From: Fibrobacterota bacterium
Lineage (GTDB): Bacteria; Fibrobacterota; Chitinivibrionia; Chitinivibrionales; JANQEN01
Length of the DNA: 16,453 nucleotides
Direction of reading: 5' to 3'
Assembly (NCBI GenBank): GCA_030619215.1
Contig: JAUXBV010000009.1
Coordinates: 1 to 16,453, forward strand
The position numbers and the translations under genes were made by a program. The notes under the pieces are model-generated. The model worked only from the letters and a program-made list of their open reading frames with translations, made no database searches and was not told where the DNA came from. This document shows, piece after piece, positions 6,760 to 15,026 of this stretch (position 1 is the stretch's first letter; each line of letters starts with the position of its first letter).

Positions 6760-8679
6760 CTATTCTTTGTATGCAAATGCCTGTTTATACATCGGCGGTT
6801 TTAGTTTAAGTGCTTTTCTTTTCCTGTCAATATGTCGAATCATCATATGGGCAGCTTTTATGGGGTCTTCTTCAAATGCCCATTTGCCGCCTATTTCTTT
6901 TTCCATGTCCTCGGTAAGGTATTTTGTCAGTTTCTTACTTCCAAGAACAGGCAAAGGAGTTGCTATAACAGTATAAACGCCTGAGGCGACAAAATACATA
7001 CCGATAGAGACGGCCTTTTCCGACATCCATTCAGGTGCCGCGCCCGCAACCGGCAGATCGGAAATATCATCGCCTAATCCGCCTTCCTTTACTACAGCTG
7101 CTAAAATAGTTAAGATACGGCTGTTATCCACACAGGAACCGACGTGAAGAACAGGTGGTATTCCAACAGTTTCGCATATCTCCTGCAGACCTTTGCCGCA
7201 CATAGAAGCAGCTTCCGGCCTGAGCAAACCGGCTTTGGCTGCTGCAATAGCGTTACAGCCGGTCGTTACAATAAGGACATCGTTTTTAATCAATTCCTTG
7301 AGCATAGCTATATGGCCGTAATTGTGCTGGATTTTAGGATTATTACACCCTACAACTCCGGCGGCTCCGCGTAAACGACCTTCAATAACAGCATTATTCA
7401 GAGGCCGGTAAGTACTGCGGTATTTTCCACCTAATATATTAAATACGACCTCAGTAGTAAAACCCGCTACTGCTTTCTCTTTTTCTTGTGGGATTTCTAC
7501 CTTTCCTCTGTTTGGGAAGTTTTCAATGGCTTTTTTGATAATTACACGCGCAGTTTCAACAGCCTTATCCTCATGAAATTCTATATGCTCGACTCCTTCC
7601 ATTTTGCACTTGGGTGATGTCGTTATCAGCTTGGTATGGAAACAGTCACAAAGCGGACCTAAAGCGGGCATAATGCATTGTACGTCCACGACCATCGCTT
7701 CTACTGCACCGGTTATTACTGCCAGTTCCTGCTGCAGAAAATCTCCGGCTACAGGAATTCCATGACGCATGAGTATTTCGTTGCCGGTGCAACACATACC
7801 GGCAATGTTGATGCCTTTAGCTCCTTTATCCTTTGCCATCTTCACGAGCTCTTTTTCCTGAGAAACTGCAGCAATAATCTCCGAAAGCGTTGGTTCGTGT
7901 CCATGAAGAACAATATTTACAGAATCTTCCTCAAGCACGCCAAGATTGGCACTGAAACGAATCGGCTCCGGCCCATTGAACAGGATATCGGAGAACTCAG
8001 TTGCAATAAGCGATCCACCCCATCCGTCGGAAAGACTTGTGCGTATCGCATGTTGCATGAGATTTTTATAGTCAACATCAACACCCATATGGGTTCTGTG
8101 CATCACTTCAACGATTTCACGGTCAACTGATCGGGGCATGACTCCTGCCTTTTTCCATGTCTCAACCCGGGCCGGTGGTGCATAAACCTCAGCACTCGTC
8201 AGGGTACCTTCCTGTTTACCGAACTCATTCAAAACTACCTCTGAAACCTCTTTAGCAATCTGCGTTACATCCTTTCCTTCCGTCTCAACCCCATATCGGG
8301 CAGCTACTTCCTTCAGCTTCTTCTCATCCTTCACACTATAATCCCGGGTGCCGCCATCAACTACCAGTTTAAGCGTATGTGCGATATCCCGGCCATGGTC
8401 GGAATGTGCGGCAGCTCCTGCCGCAACCATCCGTATAAGGTTTCGCGCTGCAATTGTGTCTGCATTTGCCCCGCATATTCCTGCCTGTGGACCTTCGCCG
8501 AATGGGTCTATTCTGCATGGCCCCATACTGCAGATTTTGCAGCATATTCCCAATGAACCGAATCCGCACTGGGGCTGCATCTGCTCATAACGGTCCCATA
8601 CGGTCTCAATTCCTTCCGACGCTGCACGCTTTATCATTTGACGCGATGCCTTATCAATACTCACTGATTCCTTAGCCAT
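6760..8679 (-). CDS. cooS: Nickel-iron carbon monoxide dehydrogenase catalytic subunit (CooS/AcsA)
   Basis: The 639-residue protein interconverts CO and CO2, with ferredoxin-type carriers as electron partners. Cys38 and Cys46 fit the D-cluster that bridges the dimer, and Cys47, Cys50, Cys55 and Cys69 fit the B-cluster. The C-cluster (Ni-4Fe-5S) ligands are present: His261 in HGHEP, Cys296 or Cys297 in GMCCTGNE, Cys335 in VDVQCIMP, Cys445 in GVVGCNNP, Cys475 in TTGCNA and Cys516 in VGSCVDN. The proton-relay lysine of the SEKA motif (Lys555) and the histidines of the AHSDHG stretch (His92, His95) are kept. Length is normal for the bacterial monofunctional/AcsA family. It overlaps cooC by eight bases, with AAAGGAG upstream of the ATG. 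With acsB in the same gene run it may serve as AcsA, making CO for acetyl-CoA synthesis, but a CO-oxidising role with CooF is equally possible. Confidence 0.97.
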   Translation of the reverse strand: MAKESVSIDKASRQMIKRAASEGIETVWDRYEQMQPQCGFGSLGICCKICSMGPCRIDPFGEGPQAGICGANADTIAARNLIRMVAAGAAAHSDHGRDIAHTLKLVVDGGTRDYSVKDEKKLKEVAARYGVETEGKDVTQIAKEVSEVVLNEFGKQEGTLTSAEVYAPPARVETWKKAGVMPRSVDREIVEVMHRTHMGVDVDYKNLMQHAIRTSLSDGWGGSLIATEFSDILFNGPEPIRFSANLGVLEEDSVNIVLHGHEPTLSEIIAAVSQEKELVKMAKDKGAKGINIAGMCCTGNEILMRHGIPVAGDFLQQELAVITGAVEAMVVDVQCIMPALGPLCDCFHTKLITTSPKCKMEGVEHIEFHEDKAVETARVIIKKAIENFPNRGKVEIPQEKEKAVAGFTTEVVFNILGGKYRSTYRPLNNAVIEGRLRGAAGVVGCNNPKIQHNYGHIAMLKELIKNDVLIVTTGCNAIAAAKAGLLRPEAASMCGKGLQEICETVGIPPVLHVGSCVDNSRILTILAAVVKEGGLGDDISDLPVAGAAPEWMSEKAVSIGMYFVASGVYTVIATPLPVLGSKKLTKYLTEDMEKEIGGKWAFEEDPIKAAHMMIRHIDRKRKALKLKPPMYKQAFAYKE

Positions 8680-9430
8680 TATTCAGCTCCTTTTGTAATT
8701 TTATCTTTAAATTATTTATCTCATTTGCAACATTTTCATCTACGACACCTCCATTATAATCCGCCAGCGAATCCGTTTGCGGAATAATACACCAGATATC
8801 ACTTTCAATTCCTTTTTTAATTCGTTCAATACCATCACTATTTTTTATTTTATTTGCAACAGGGATAATCTTTTTTATTCCAAGGTCGGTGGCCAGCTTC
8901 TTGATACGATTAAAGGTCTGGATGCTTGAATTTGTGGGTTCCAATACAACAAGTAACTGATCCACGAATCGTGATGTTCCTCTGCCAAGATGTTCGATAC
9001 CCGCTTCCATATCAAGGATAACCACTTCATCCCTTTGAATCAGCAAATGGCTCAAAAGCTGCCTTACCATAACGTTCTCAGGGCATGCGCACCCGCTTCC
9101 CCCTCTTCTTATGGTTCCCATCGCCATGAGCTTGATATTGTCTTTCTTAACTGCAAACTTATCAGGAATATCATCGACCTTGGGATTCATCTTGAAATAC
9201 ACAGTTGCCTTGCCGGGCTCTGCGCCGACTCTTTCCTTTATCAAATCTTTAAGTTCTACTAAAGGGGTAATGGTGACATCTTCGGGAAAACCGAGAGTGT
9301 GGGCCAAATTTGCATCAGGATCAGCATCTATAGCGATAACCTTTAATCCGTCCTTTACAAAAGAATGTGTGAGAAGGGCGGTGATTGTTGTCTTACCTAC
9401 TCCTCCTTTACCAGACACGGCAATTTTCAC
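8672..9430 (-). CDS. cooC: CooC-type ATPase for nickel insertion into CO dehydrogenase
   Basis: This 252-residue MinD/ParA-like ATPase has the deviant Walker A motif SGKGGVGKTT at 6-15, the DADPDANLA segment at 35-43 and the LDMEAGIEHLGRGT block at about 139-152. The CxC pair Cys114 and Cys116 in GCACPEN matches the nickel-binding motif of CooC dimers. CooC hydrolyses ATP to load nickel into the CO dehydrogenase C-cluster. AcsF, which matures acetyl-CoA synthase, belongs to the same family and cannot be excluded, but direct coupling to cooS favours CooC. Translation starts at GTG (9428-9430), with GGAG about eleven bases upstream, a rather long spacing. It is the first gene of the cooC-to-acsB run and is preceded by an AT-rich gap that may hold the promoter. 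Confidence 0.94.
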   Translation of the reverse strand: MKIAVSGKGGVGKTTITALLTHSFVKDGLKVIAIDADPDANLAHTLGFPEDVTITPLVELKDLIKERVGAEPGKATVYFKMNPKVDDIPDKFAVKKDNIKLMAMGTIRRGGSGCACPENVMVRQLLSHLLIQRDEVVILDMEAGIEHLGRGTSRFVDQLLVVLEPTNSSIQTFNRIKKLATDLGIKKIIPVANKIKNSDGIERIKKGIESDIWCIIPQTDSLADYNGGVVDENVANEINNLKIKLQKELNNG

Positions 9431-9503
9431 AGCTGATTTATCTCCGGAAGTGCTCTAATTTATATATAATTAAAGTATTCTATAATATTAAGAAAAGATT
9501 ATT

Positions 9504-9533
9504 AATATATTAGATTGGCGAGGATATATTCAA
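9504..9533 (-). promoter_or_regulatory. Possible promoter of the cooC operon
   Basis: The 118-base gap before cooC is very AT-rich. On the minus strand it has TTGAAT (9528-9533), an 18-base spacer, then TATATT (9504-9509), a moderate fit to a sigma-70-like promoter. The short palindrome TAATATTA follows at 9483-9490. In such AT-rich DNA chance matches are common. No dyad resembling a CooA site was noticed. The gap does separate hypE from a new operon, so some promoter here is likely even if this exact one is not right. Confidence 0.3.
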
Positions 9534-9548
9534 TGGTTTAATAAATAT

Positions 9549-10559
9549 TTAACAAATTCGTGGAAGGTCTTCACCACTGGGCATTTCAACGATTCTTTCA
9601 CCCCCTATTTTTGTTTCAAGGATAACCATTCCGGGATGTTCATAAACAACTTTTCCAATAATTGCAGCTTTTTTTCCTAACTTGTGTGATTTTATAGTTT
9701 TAAGCACCTGTGCCGAATCCGCTTCAGAACTTATAATCAGCGATTTTCCTTCATTCGCAACATTTAACGGATCGAGTCCGAGCAGGTTGCAGGCGCCCCG
9801 AACCTCTTTATTAACAGGAAGCGTTGGCTCCTGAATACGTATCCCGCTTCCGGAGGTTTCCGCAATATCACAGAGTGCTGCAGCTACACCACCTCGTGTG
9901 GGGTCGCGGAGACAGTGGACGGTTGGCACCTCGTGTAAAAGCTTACTTACCATGCCCCACAACGGTGCGACATCGCTTTCAAGGTCAGACTCAAACTTCA
10001 ATCCTTCCCGTTGACTCATAATAGCAATGCCATGATCGCCCATGGTGCCGGTAAGAATAATAACATCACCCGGTCTCGCATTTGATACATGCACATCAAT
10101 CTCAGGATTCCTGATACCGATACCTGTTGTATTTATAAAGATAGCGCTGCCTTTTCCACGTTCAACAACCTTTGTGTCCCCTGTCACTACCAATACCCCT
10201 GTTTCATTTAATACTTCTCCCATTGACCGTATGACAGTTTCCAGATCATGCAATGCAAGGCCCTCTTCCAGGATTAAGCCCATGCTCAAGTATTTCGGCT
10301 CCGCTCCCTGCATGGCTATATCATTGATAGTCCCGCATGCGGCAAGCCTGCCGATATTACCGCCGGGAAAGAAAATGGGGCTTACCACATACGAATCTGT
10401 TGAAAATACCAGCTCTGCTTCGGGTATATTAATACATGCGCCATCGTCAAGTTTTTCAAGGATGGGATTTTTTAAATGGCGTATCATTATATCTTTGATA
10501 AGACCTTGTGTCTTTATGCCTCCGCCGCCATGAGCCATTGTGATAATTTCATTCTTCAT
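9549..10559 (-). CDS. hypE: Hydrogenase maturation protein HypE (carbamoyl dehydratase)
   Basis: From the ATG at 10559 the product has 336 residues, typical of HypE. It belongs to the PurM-like ATP-binding family, with MAHGGGG at 8-14, the DSYV block at 55-58, the TGDTKVV block at 126-132 and RDPTRGG at 218-224. It ends in PRIC, so the invariant C-terminal cysteine (Cys336) is present. HypF transfers a carbamoyl group to this cysteine, and HypE dehydrates it to thiocyanate, the source of the CN ligands of the [NiFe] active site. The frame stays open upstream for another 18 codons, to 10613. I chose the inner ATG because AGGAAG lies four bases before it and because HypE proteins begin just before the glycine-rich motif. 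It is the last gene of the hyp set, 93 bases after hypD. Confidence 0.95.
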   Translation of the reverse strand: MKNEIITMAHGGGGIKTQGLIKDIMIRHLKNPILEKLDDGACINIPEAELVFSTDSYVVSPIFFPGGNIGRLAACGTINDIAMQGAEPKYLSMGLILEEGLALHDLETVIRSMGEVLNETGVLVVTGDTKVVERGKGSAIFINTTGIGIRNPEIDVHVSNARPGDVIILTGTMGDHGIAIMSQREGLKFESDLESDVAPLWGMVSKLLHEVPTVHCLRDPTRGGVAAALCDIAETSGSGIRIQEPTLPVNKEVRGACNLLGLDPLNVANEGKSLIISSEADSAQVLKTIKSHKLGKKAAIIGKVVYEHPGMVILETKIGGERIVEMPSGEDLPRIC

Positions 10560-10629
10560 AAGACTTCCTGATAATGTTTTTATTGTTTTAGGGAAAACGG
10601 TCATCCAGACCAACAGATAAGCTAACCAT

Positions 10630-10654
10630 AAAAAGAACCGCTCAATTTAGGTTC
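10630..10654 (-). terminator. Weak hairpin with T-run after hypD
   Basis: Starting inside the hypD stop codon, the minus strand has GAACC (10650-10654), a ten-base loop, GGTTC (10635-10639) and then five Ts. This has the layout of a small intrinsic terminator or attenuator, but the stem is only five pairs and the loop is long. Partial read-through to hypE, 93 bases downstream, would be expected. It could be chance. Confidence 0.25.
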
Positions 10655-11720
10655 AACTTCGTTTTGCATACTTAAAATAGGCCGCACAGGTTCCCTCGCC
10701 GGAAACCATGCATGCGCCTACCGGTGATGACGGGCTGCACACTGTATTAAAAAGCTTGCAGTCATAGGGCAATTTAATTCCCTTCAGAATCTCACCGCAT
10801 ATACAACCGGGATTCTCTGCCGGTGCAGGAAGTTCAAGTGCAGGGTATAACAGGGCTGCATCATGCGCAGCGAACTTTTCCCGTATAGCAAGGCCACTTT
10901 GAGGAATCACCCCAATACCTCGCCACTCAGTGTCACACTCCTCAAATACTTCCCGAATAATCGCCTGTGCCTCCGGATTTCCTTCCCTTTTAACACTGCG
11001 GGAATATTGTATCTCAACCTCCGCCCGCTCATCCGCGATCTGCTGCAGCAGCATCTCTATTCCCACCACCATATCTGACGGCTCAAACCCTGTCACAACA
11101 CAGGGGATATGATAATCCCTGCTGATAAAATCGTATGGCCTTGCACCGATAATCACACTGACATGTCCCGGACAGATAAAGCCGTCAACCTTTATCTCCC
11201 CCTGTAAAAGAGCAGCCATTGCAGGAGGTACGATTTTATGGGCACTCAGGACATAGTAATTTGCAGTACTCTTTTCGAACGCGTTTTTTATTGTCCAGGC
11301 AATGGCAGGTGTGGTTGTCTCAAATCCGACACCGAGAAAAACAACTTTCCGGCCCGGATTGCTTTGGGCATATTTAAGAGCCTCAAGAGGTGAATATACT
11401 ACCTGTATATCAGCGCCCTGTGCACGTGCATATTCCAGAGATGATTCCGTTCCCGGCACCCGAATCATATCACCAAATGTTGCGACCCTGGTGTCCGGCT
11501 GCTTTGCAATAGCTATTGCCATATCCAGGTAATCGTTCGGCGTAACGCAAACCGGGCATCCCGGCCCTGAAAGCAGCAACAAATTCTCTGGAAGTATAGA
11601 CCTGAGCCCGGAGCGGAACGCGGATACGGTGTGAGTGCCGCATACTTCCATTAACTTAACGGGTCGCTTGATTCCTGAAGAAATTTCCTTCACCTTTTTA
11701 ATATGGTCTTTTATTGACAT
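10653..11720 (-). CDS. hypD: Hydrogenase maturation protein HypD
   Basis: The 355-residue product has the HypD signatures MEVCGTHT at 24-31 (Cys27), GPGCPVC at 52-58 (Cys55, Cys58) and GVGFETTTPA further on. The C-terminal cysteines (Cys306, 308, 321, 328, 337 and 345) include the ligands of the [4Fe-4S] cluster. HypD, together with HypC, is the scaffold on which the Fe(CN)2CO unit of [NiFe] hydrogenases is built, taking cyanide from HypE. The length is normal and no key residue is missing. The ATG at 11720 has AGGA about nine bases upstream. A gap of 140 bases, holding octamer repeats, separates it from hypC, which is unusual because hypC and hypD are often tightly linked. Confidence 0.96.
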   Translation of the reverse strand: MSIKDHIKKVKEISSGIKRPVKLMEVCGTHTVSAFRSGLRSILPENLLLLSGPGCPVCVTPNDYLDMAIAIAKQPDTRVATFGDMIRVPGTESSLEYARAQGADIQVVYSPLEALKYAQSNPGRKVVFLGVGFETTTPAIAWTIKNAFEKSTANYYVLSAHKIVPPAMAALLQGEIKVDGFICPGHVSVIIGARPYDFISRDYHIPCVVTGFEPSDMVVGIEMLLQQIADERAEVEIQYSRSVKREGNPEAQAIIREVFEECDTEWRGIGVIPQSGLAIREKFAAHDAALLYPALELPAPAENPGCICGEILKGIKLPYDCKLFNTVCSPSSPVGACMVSGEGTCAAYFKYAKRS

Positions 11721-11745
11721 AGTGGTAATCCTGCAATGCTATAAG

Positions 11746-11850
11746 CTGGAATGATGGAATGGTGGAATAATAAATTGCTATGAATTGCTTTCGTATATTG
11801 CATTTATTTTCCGAACTGACAATTGATCATCCCATTCCCAATATTCCACA
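11746..11850. repeat. TGGAATNN octamer repeats in inverted arrangement between hypC and hypD
   Basis: On the plus strand three consecutive eight-base units start with TGGAAT (11747-11770: TGGAATGA, TGGAATGG, TGGAATAA). About 60 bases on, 11826-11850 carries the same motif in the opposite direction; read on the minus strand it gives TGGAATAT, then TGGGAATG, then GGATGATC. The two blocks form an imperfect inverted repeat around an AT-rich centre that also holds AATTGC twice. It may be a decayed miniature element, a hairpin in the hyp transcript or an unstable simple repeat. Related units occur before hypA. Confidence 0.6.
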
Positions 11851-11860
11851 ATTTCAACCT

Positions 11861-12073
11861 TCATTTATCCATCTCACTCATTAATTCATAAAACTCCTTA
11901 ACATCCTCTTCCGACCACTTTTGAATGGCAAATCCAGCATGAAGAAGGACATAATCGCCTATCTTTGCATCGTCTATAAGCGCTACATTTGAAGAACGGC
12001 GTACCCCTTCTATTTCCACTGTTGCATTGTCCCCATCAAGCTCTATAATTTTTGCCGGTACCGCAAGACACAT
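11861..12073 (-). CDS. hypC: Hydrogenase assembly chaperone HypC
   Basis: The 70-residue protein begins MCLAVPAKI, the hallmark of HypC/HybG chaperones, with the essential Cys2. It continues as the small beta-barrel of the family (VGDYVLLHAG-like segment at about 41-50, here IGDYVLLHAG) and ends in a helical tail. HypC binds HypD to carry the Fe(CN)2CO unit and delivers it to the hydrogenase large-subunit precursor. AAGGAG lies five bases before the ATG, and the gene follows hypF by 18 bases, so both are probably cotranscribed. Length and sequence are typical. Confidence 0.96.
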   Translation of the reverse strand: MCLAVPAKIIELDGDNATVEIEGVRRSSNVALIDDAKIGDYVLLHAGFAIQKWSEEDVKEFYELMSEMDK

Positions 12074-12091
12074 ACGTGCTCCTTGTTTATT

Positions 12092-14371
12092 TTAACTTGC
12101 ATTATTTGCATTCTGACCGGCAATAGCTATCGCAGCCTGCCCTAAAGCAATTCCTCCATCATTCGGCGGTACTTTTTGATGAGAATATACTTCAAAACCT
12201 GCTTTCTTCAGATTCTCTTCTGTAAGGGCTAAAAGCATATCATTCTGAAAAACACCTCCGGAAAGTACTACTTTAGTAATTCCTTCACTACTGCGTATCT
12301 GATTACACATTTCTGCAACTGATGCTGCAATTGTATTATGAAACATTGCAGAAATAACCGCTTTCTCTTTTCCTGATTTCAAATCAGCAATGATTTTCCG
12401 AATCATCGGAGAGAATGAAATTACTTTTAACCCGTCACCCTGTGCAATGTCAAATGGGTATGTGGCATTTTCTCCCGATTTTGACAGGCTTTGCAGGCGT
12501 ATTGCAGCCTGCCCTTCATACGAAATTGTATCGCATATGCCAAGTAATGCAGCTACTGCATCAAACAGGCGTCCACAGCTCGATGTTAATGGTGAGCGAA
12601 ACCCGTTTTTAATCATTTGCTGCAAAATGCCTGATTCATCCGGTGGTATGGCCCTAAAAAGGCTGCCGTAGTATGAATCAGCCTTCAGCTCAAAATCAGT
12701 TACAATATAACTGAGGGCCATGCGAATCGGATTTCGTATTGCCTCTTCACCACCGGGCATTCTGTATTGCCTAATATGCGCTACTCTCTGACAGCTGCTA
12801 TAATCTGCCAAGAAAAACTCACCTCCCCAGACTGTACCATCCGGCCCATACCCTGCCCCGTCAAATGCCACACCAATTACCGGCTCATTGATTTTATGTT
12901 CCACCATACATGCTGCAATATGTGCGTGGTGATGCTGAATGGGTACTATATTTCCAATCCCTAACTTCTGTGCGTGGCGTGTAGAGAGATAATCGGGATG
13001 CATATCATGTGCTACAATCTCCGGCTCCACCTTTAAAAGCCTAAGCAGATCATCAATTGACTCTTTATAGAAATGATAACTTGTATATTCTGTCAGGTCA
13101 CCGATATGCTGGGATAAGAAGGCTTTATTCCCGCGCGTAATACAAAAGGTATTCTTTAATTCAGCACCGCAGGCAATTACCGGAGGCCCTTCAAACGGCA
13201 ACTCAATCGGCTCCGGGACAAAACCCCGTGAACGGCGGATCAGGAGGGGTTTATTCTGTATAAATTTCATTACTGAATCATCGCATCGGCGTACAATAGG
13301 CCTGTTATGGATAAGTGCAAAATCGGCAATATTTCCAAGAACACGTCTCAATTCCTGTTCATCCTTAACAATAGGCTCTTCAGCAAGATTGCCGCTTGTC
13401 ATTACCAGGCAATCTATCTGCGACAGCAGGAGGTAATGAAGTGGTGTATAAGGCAGGAATGCCCCAATGTCTTCCGAATCAGGTGAAATCAGTTTTGACA
13501 GATCGGAAGTATCTCTCCTGTGTAAAATTACAACAGGTCTCGCAAAGGACGTCAACTCTCTTTCTTCGGTTTCATTTACTTCACAATGCCTCTTGACTTC
13601 CTCAATAGAAGAAAACATTACAGCCAGCGCCTTTGAAGGACGGTTCTTACGGCTGCGCAGCAGTGAGATTGCCTCGTTACTGGTTGCAACACAACTCAGG
13701 TGATACCCTCCCAGCCCCTTTATCGCAATAATCCGGCCGTTACCCAAAAGCCCGGCAGTCTCTTCAATGGGATTACCCGGAAGGGGCTCTCCCTTATCAT
13801 CAATAAGCGTTAAGGCCGGTCCGCATACAGCACAGGCATTGGGCTGGGCATCGAAACGGCGGTCGCCCGGATCCGTATATTCCGCATAACACTGATCGCA
13901 GAGCTTAAAGGAATCCATGGATGTTTTTTCACGATCGTATGGAAGCTCCTGAACAATGGTAAAACGCGGGCCGCAGTTCGTGCAGTTGATAAAGGGATAT
14001 TTGTAGCGGCGGTTTTTGGAATCAAAAAGCTCGTCACGGCATTCATCGCATGTGGCAAGATCAGGTGGCATCCCTATCAGCAGGTCACCGGAGCGTGTGC
14101 TTGGTGATATTTCAAACACGACATCTCCGAGCGGGCGAATCTCTTCGGTATGCAGCGCCTCAATATACGCCTGCTTCGGAGGCTCTTTCCGTAGCCGCTC
14201 AAGGAAATCTGTGATACTCTCGCCTTCACCCTCTGCCTCTATTATCACACCCGAAGGGATATTTTTTACGAATCCGGTAAGGTTACTTTTTATGGCGTGG
14301 TTATATACGGTCGGCCTGAATCCTACTCCCTGTACACGGCCGTTAACTACTGCTCGAATCCTTTTTCTCAT
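12092..14371 (-). CDS. hypF: Carbamoyltransferase HypF
   Basis: From the ATG at 14371 the product has 759 residues and shows the complete HypF layout. The acylphosphatase-like domain is at 1-90, with GRVQGVGFRP at 11-20 (Arg19) and Asn37. The double zinc-finger region is at 108-183 (Cys108/111, Cys130/133, Cys158/161, Cys180/183). A YrdC-like domain is at about 200-385, with KGLGGYHLSC and the KNRPSKALAVM block. The Kae1/TobZ-like domain runs from about 395, with QHHHAHIAACM at 479-489, VAFDGAGYGPDG and VLSGGVFQN. HypF converts carbamoyl phosphate with ATP to carbamoyl-adenylate and transfers the carbamoyl group to HypE. A GTG one codon earlier is possible, but the spacing of GGAG favours the ATG. 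The start lies 29 bases inside the hypB gene, so translation is likely coupled. Confidence 0.97.
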   Translation of the reverse strand: MRKRIRAVVNGRVQGVGFRPTVYNHAIKSNLTGFVKNIPSGVIIEAEGEGESITDFLERLRKEPPKQAYIEALHTEEIRPLGDVVFEISPSTRSGDLLIGMPPDLATCDECRDELFDSKNRRYKYPFINCTNCGPRFTIVQELPYDREKTSMDSFKLCDQCYAEYTDPGDRRFDAQPNACAVCGPALTLIDDKGEPLPGNPIEETAGLLGNGRIIAIKGLGGYHLSCVATSNEAISLLRSRKNRPSKALAVMFSSIEEVKRHCEVNETEERELTSFARPVVILHRRDTSDLSKLISPDSEDIGAFLPYTPLHYLLLSQIDCLVMTSGNLAEEPIVKDEQELRRVLGNIADFALIHNRPIVRRCDDSVMKFIQNKPLLIRRSRGFVPEPIELPFEGPPVIACGAELKNTFCITRGNKAFLSQHIGDLTEYTSYHFYKESIDDLLRLLKVEPEIVAHDMHPDYLSTRHAQKLGIGNIVPIQHHHAHIAACMVEHKINEPVIGVAFDGAGYGPDGTVWGGEFFLADYSSCQRVAHIRQYRMPGGEEAIRNPIRMALSYIVTDFELKADSYYGSLFRAIPPDESGILQQMIKNGFRSPLTSSCGRLFDAVAALLGICDTISYEGQAAIRLQSLSKSGENATYPFDIAQGDGLKVISFSPMIRKIIADLKSGKEKAVISAMFHNTIAASVAEMCNQIRSSEGITKVVLSGGVFQNDMLLALTEENLKKAGFEVYSHQKVPPNDGGIALGQAAIAIAGQNANNAS

Positions 14372-15026
14372 CACCTCTCCAGCCCATTACCCAGTTGAGC
14401 CACTCCTCCATACCTGAACCGCCGATTGAAGAGAGTTGGAAAATCGGCACGTGCGGGTTAACTTTATGAATATAGTCCAGGCATGATTGTATATCGAAAG
14501 AAAGGTGGGGCAATAAATCTACCTTTGTCAATATTACTGCCTTTGCCTCGGTAAAAAGCAGTGGATATTTTACCGGTTTATCCTCACCTTCCGTGATACT
14601 CAATACCGCTATCTTCGCAGCTTCACCAATATCAAACTCGGCGGGGCAGACCAGGTTACCGACGTTTTCAACGAATATAATGTCAAGCTCATCAACCGGC
14701 AGATCAATAAGTGCATGATGAACAAGCTTTGCTTCAAGGTGGCAGGAGCCTCCCGTCAAGAGCTGGCTGACCGGTACCTGCAGGGCGTCGAGGCGTTCGG
14801 CATCGTGAGTTGTTTCCACATCACCCTCCAGAACCGCCATGCGGATACCTTTTCCACGCAACGGTTTCGCCATATTCTCCAAAAGCGTTGTTTTTCCGCA
14901 GCCGGGTGAGCCGATAATATTAAGCATCGTTATACTTTTTTCTTTAAGCAGGCTCTGTGTTTTACCTGCCCACTCTGCATTGGCGCCCATCAGGTCGCGA
15001 TAAACCTTTATCTGCGTACTACTCAT
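14343..15026 (-). CDS. hypB: Nickel-insertion GTPase HypB
   Basis: The 227-residue product is a SIMIBI-class GTPase with the P-loop GSPGCGKTT at 39-47, the metal-site residues Cys95 and His96 in GGSCHLEA, and Cys127 in NLVCPAE. LTKVDLL at 166-172 is the guanine-specificity motif (TKVD in place of NKxD). With HypA it inserts nickel into the [NiFe] hydrogenase precursor. It lacks both the N-terminal CxxCGC metal motif and a histidine-rich stretch, so nickel storage is not expected. An upstream TTG (15035) is in frame, but the ATG at 15026 has GGAGG eight bases upstream and gives an eight-base overlap with hypA (ATGAGTAG). It overlaps hypF by 29 bases at its other end. Confidence 0.96.
   Translation of the reverse strand: MSSTQIKVYRDLMGANAEWAGKTQSLLKEKSITMLNIIGSPGCGKTTLLENMAKPLRGKGIRMAVLEGDVETTHDAERLDALQVPVSQLLTGGSCHLEAKLVHHALIDLPVDELDIIFVENVGNLVCPAEFDIGEAAKIAVLSITEGEDKPVKYPLLFTEAKAVILTKVDLLPHLSFDIQSCLDYIHKVNPHVPIFQLSSIGGSGMEEWLNWVMGWRGDEKKDSSSS

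Noticed and set aside
9431..9548. A CooA-type CO-responsive operator before cooC
   Set aside because: No convincing dyad of the known type was seen; the short palindromes here are AT-only and expected by chance in such a gap.
10042..10533. A 163-codon open frame on the plus strand
   Set aside because: It lies wholly antisense to hypE, whose family motifs are intact, and its translation shows no recognisable domain. The other long plus-strand frames (for example 4627-5034, 7678-8130, 14016-14417) fail for the same reason.
10560..10613. An 18-codon N-terminal extension of HypE
   Set aside because: The frame is open, but the inner ATG has a good Shine-Dalgarno site and gives the usual HypE start and length; the extension resembles nothing in the family.
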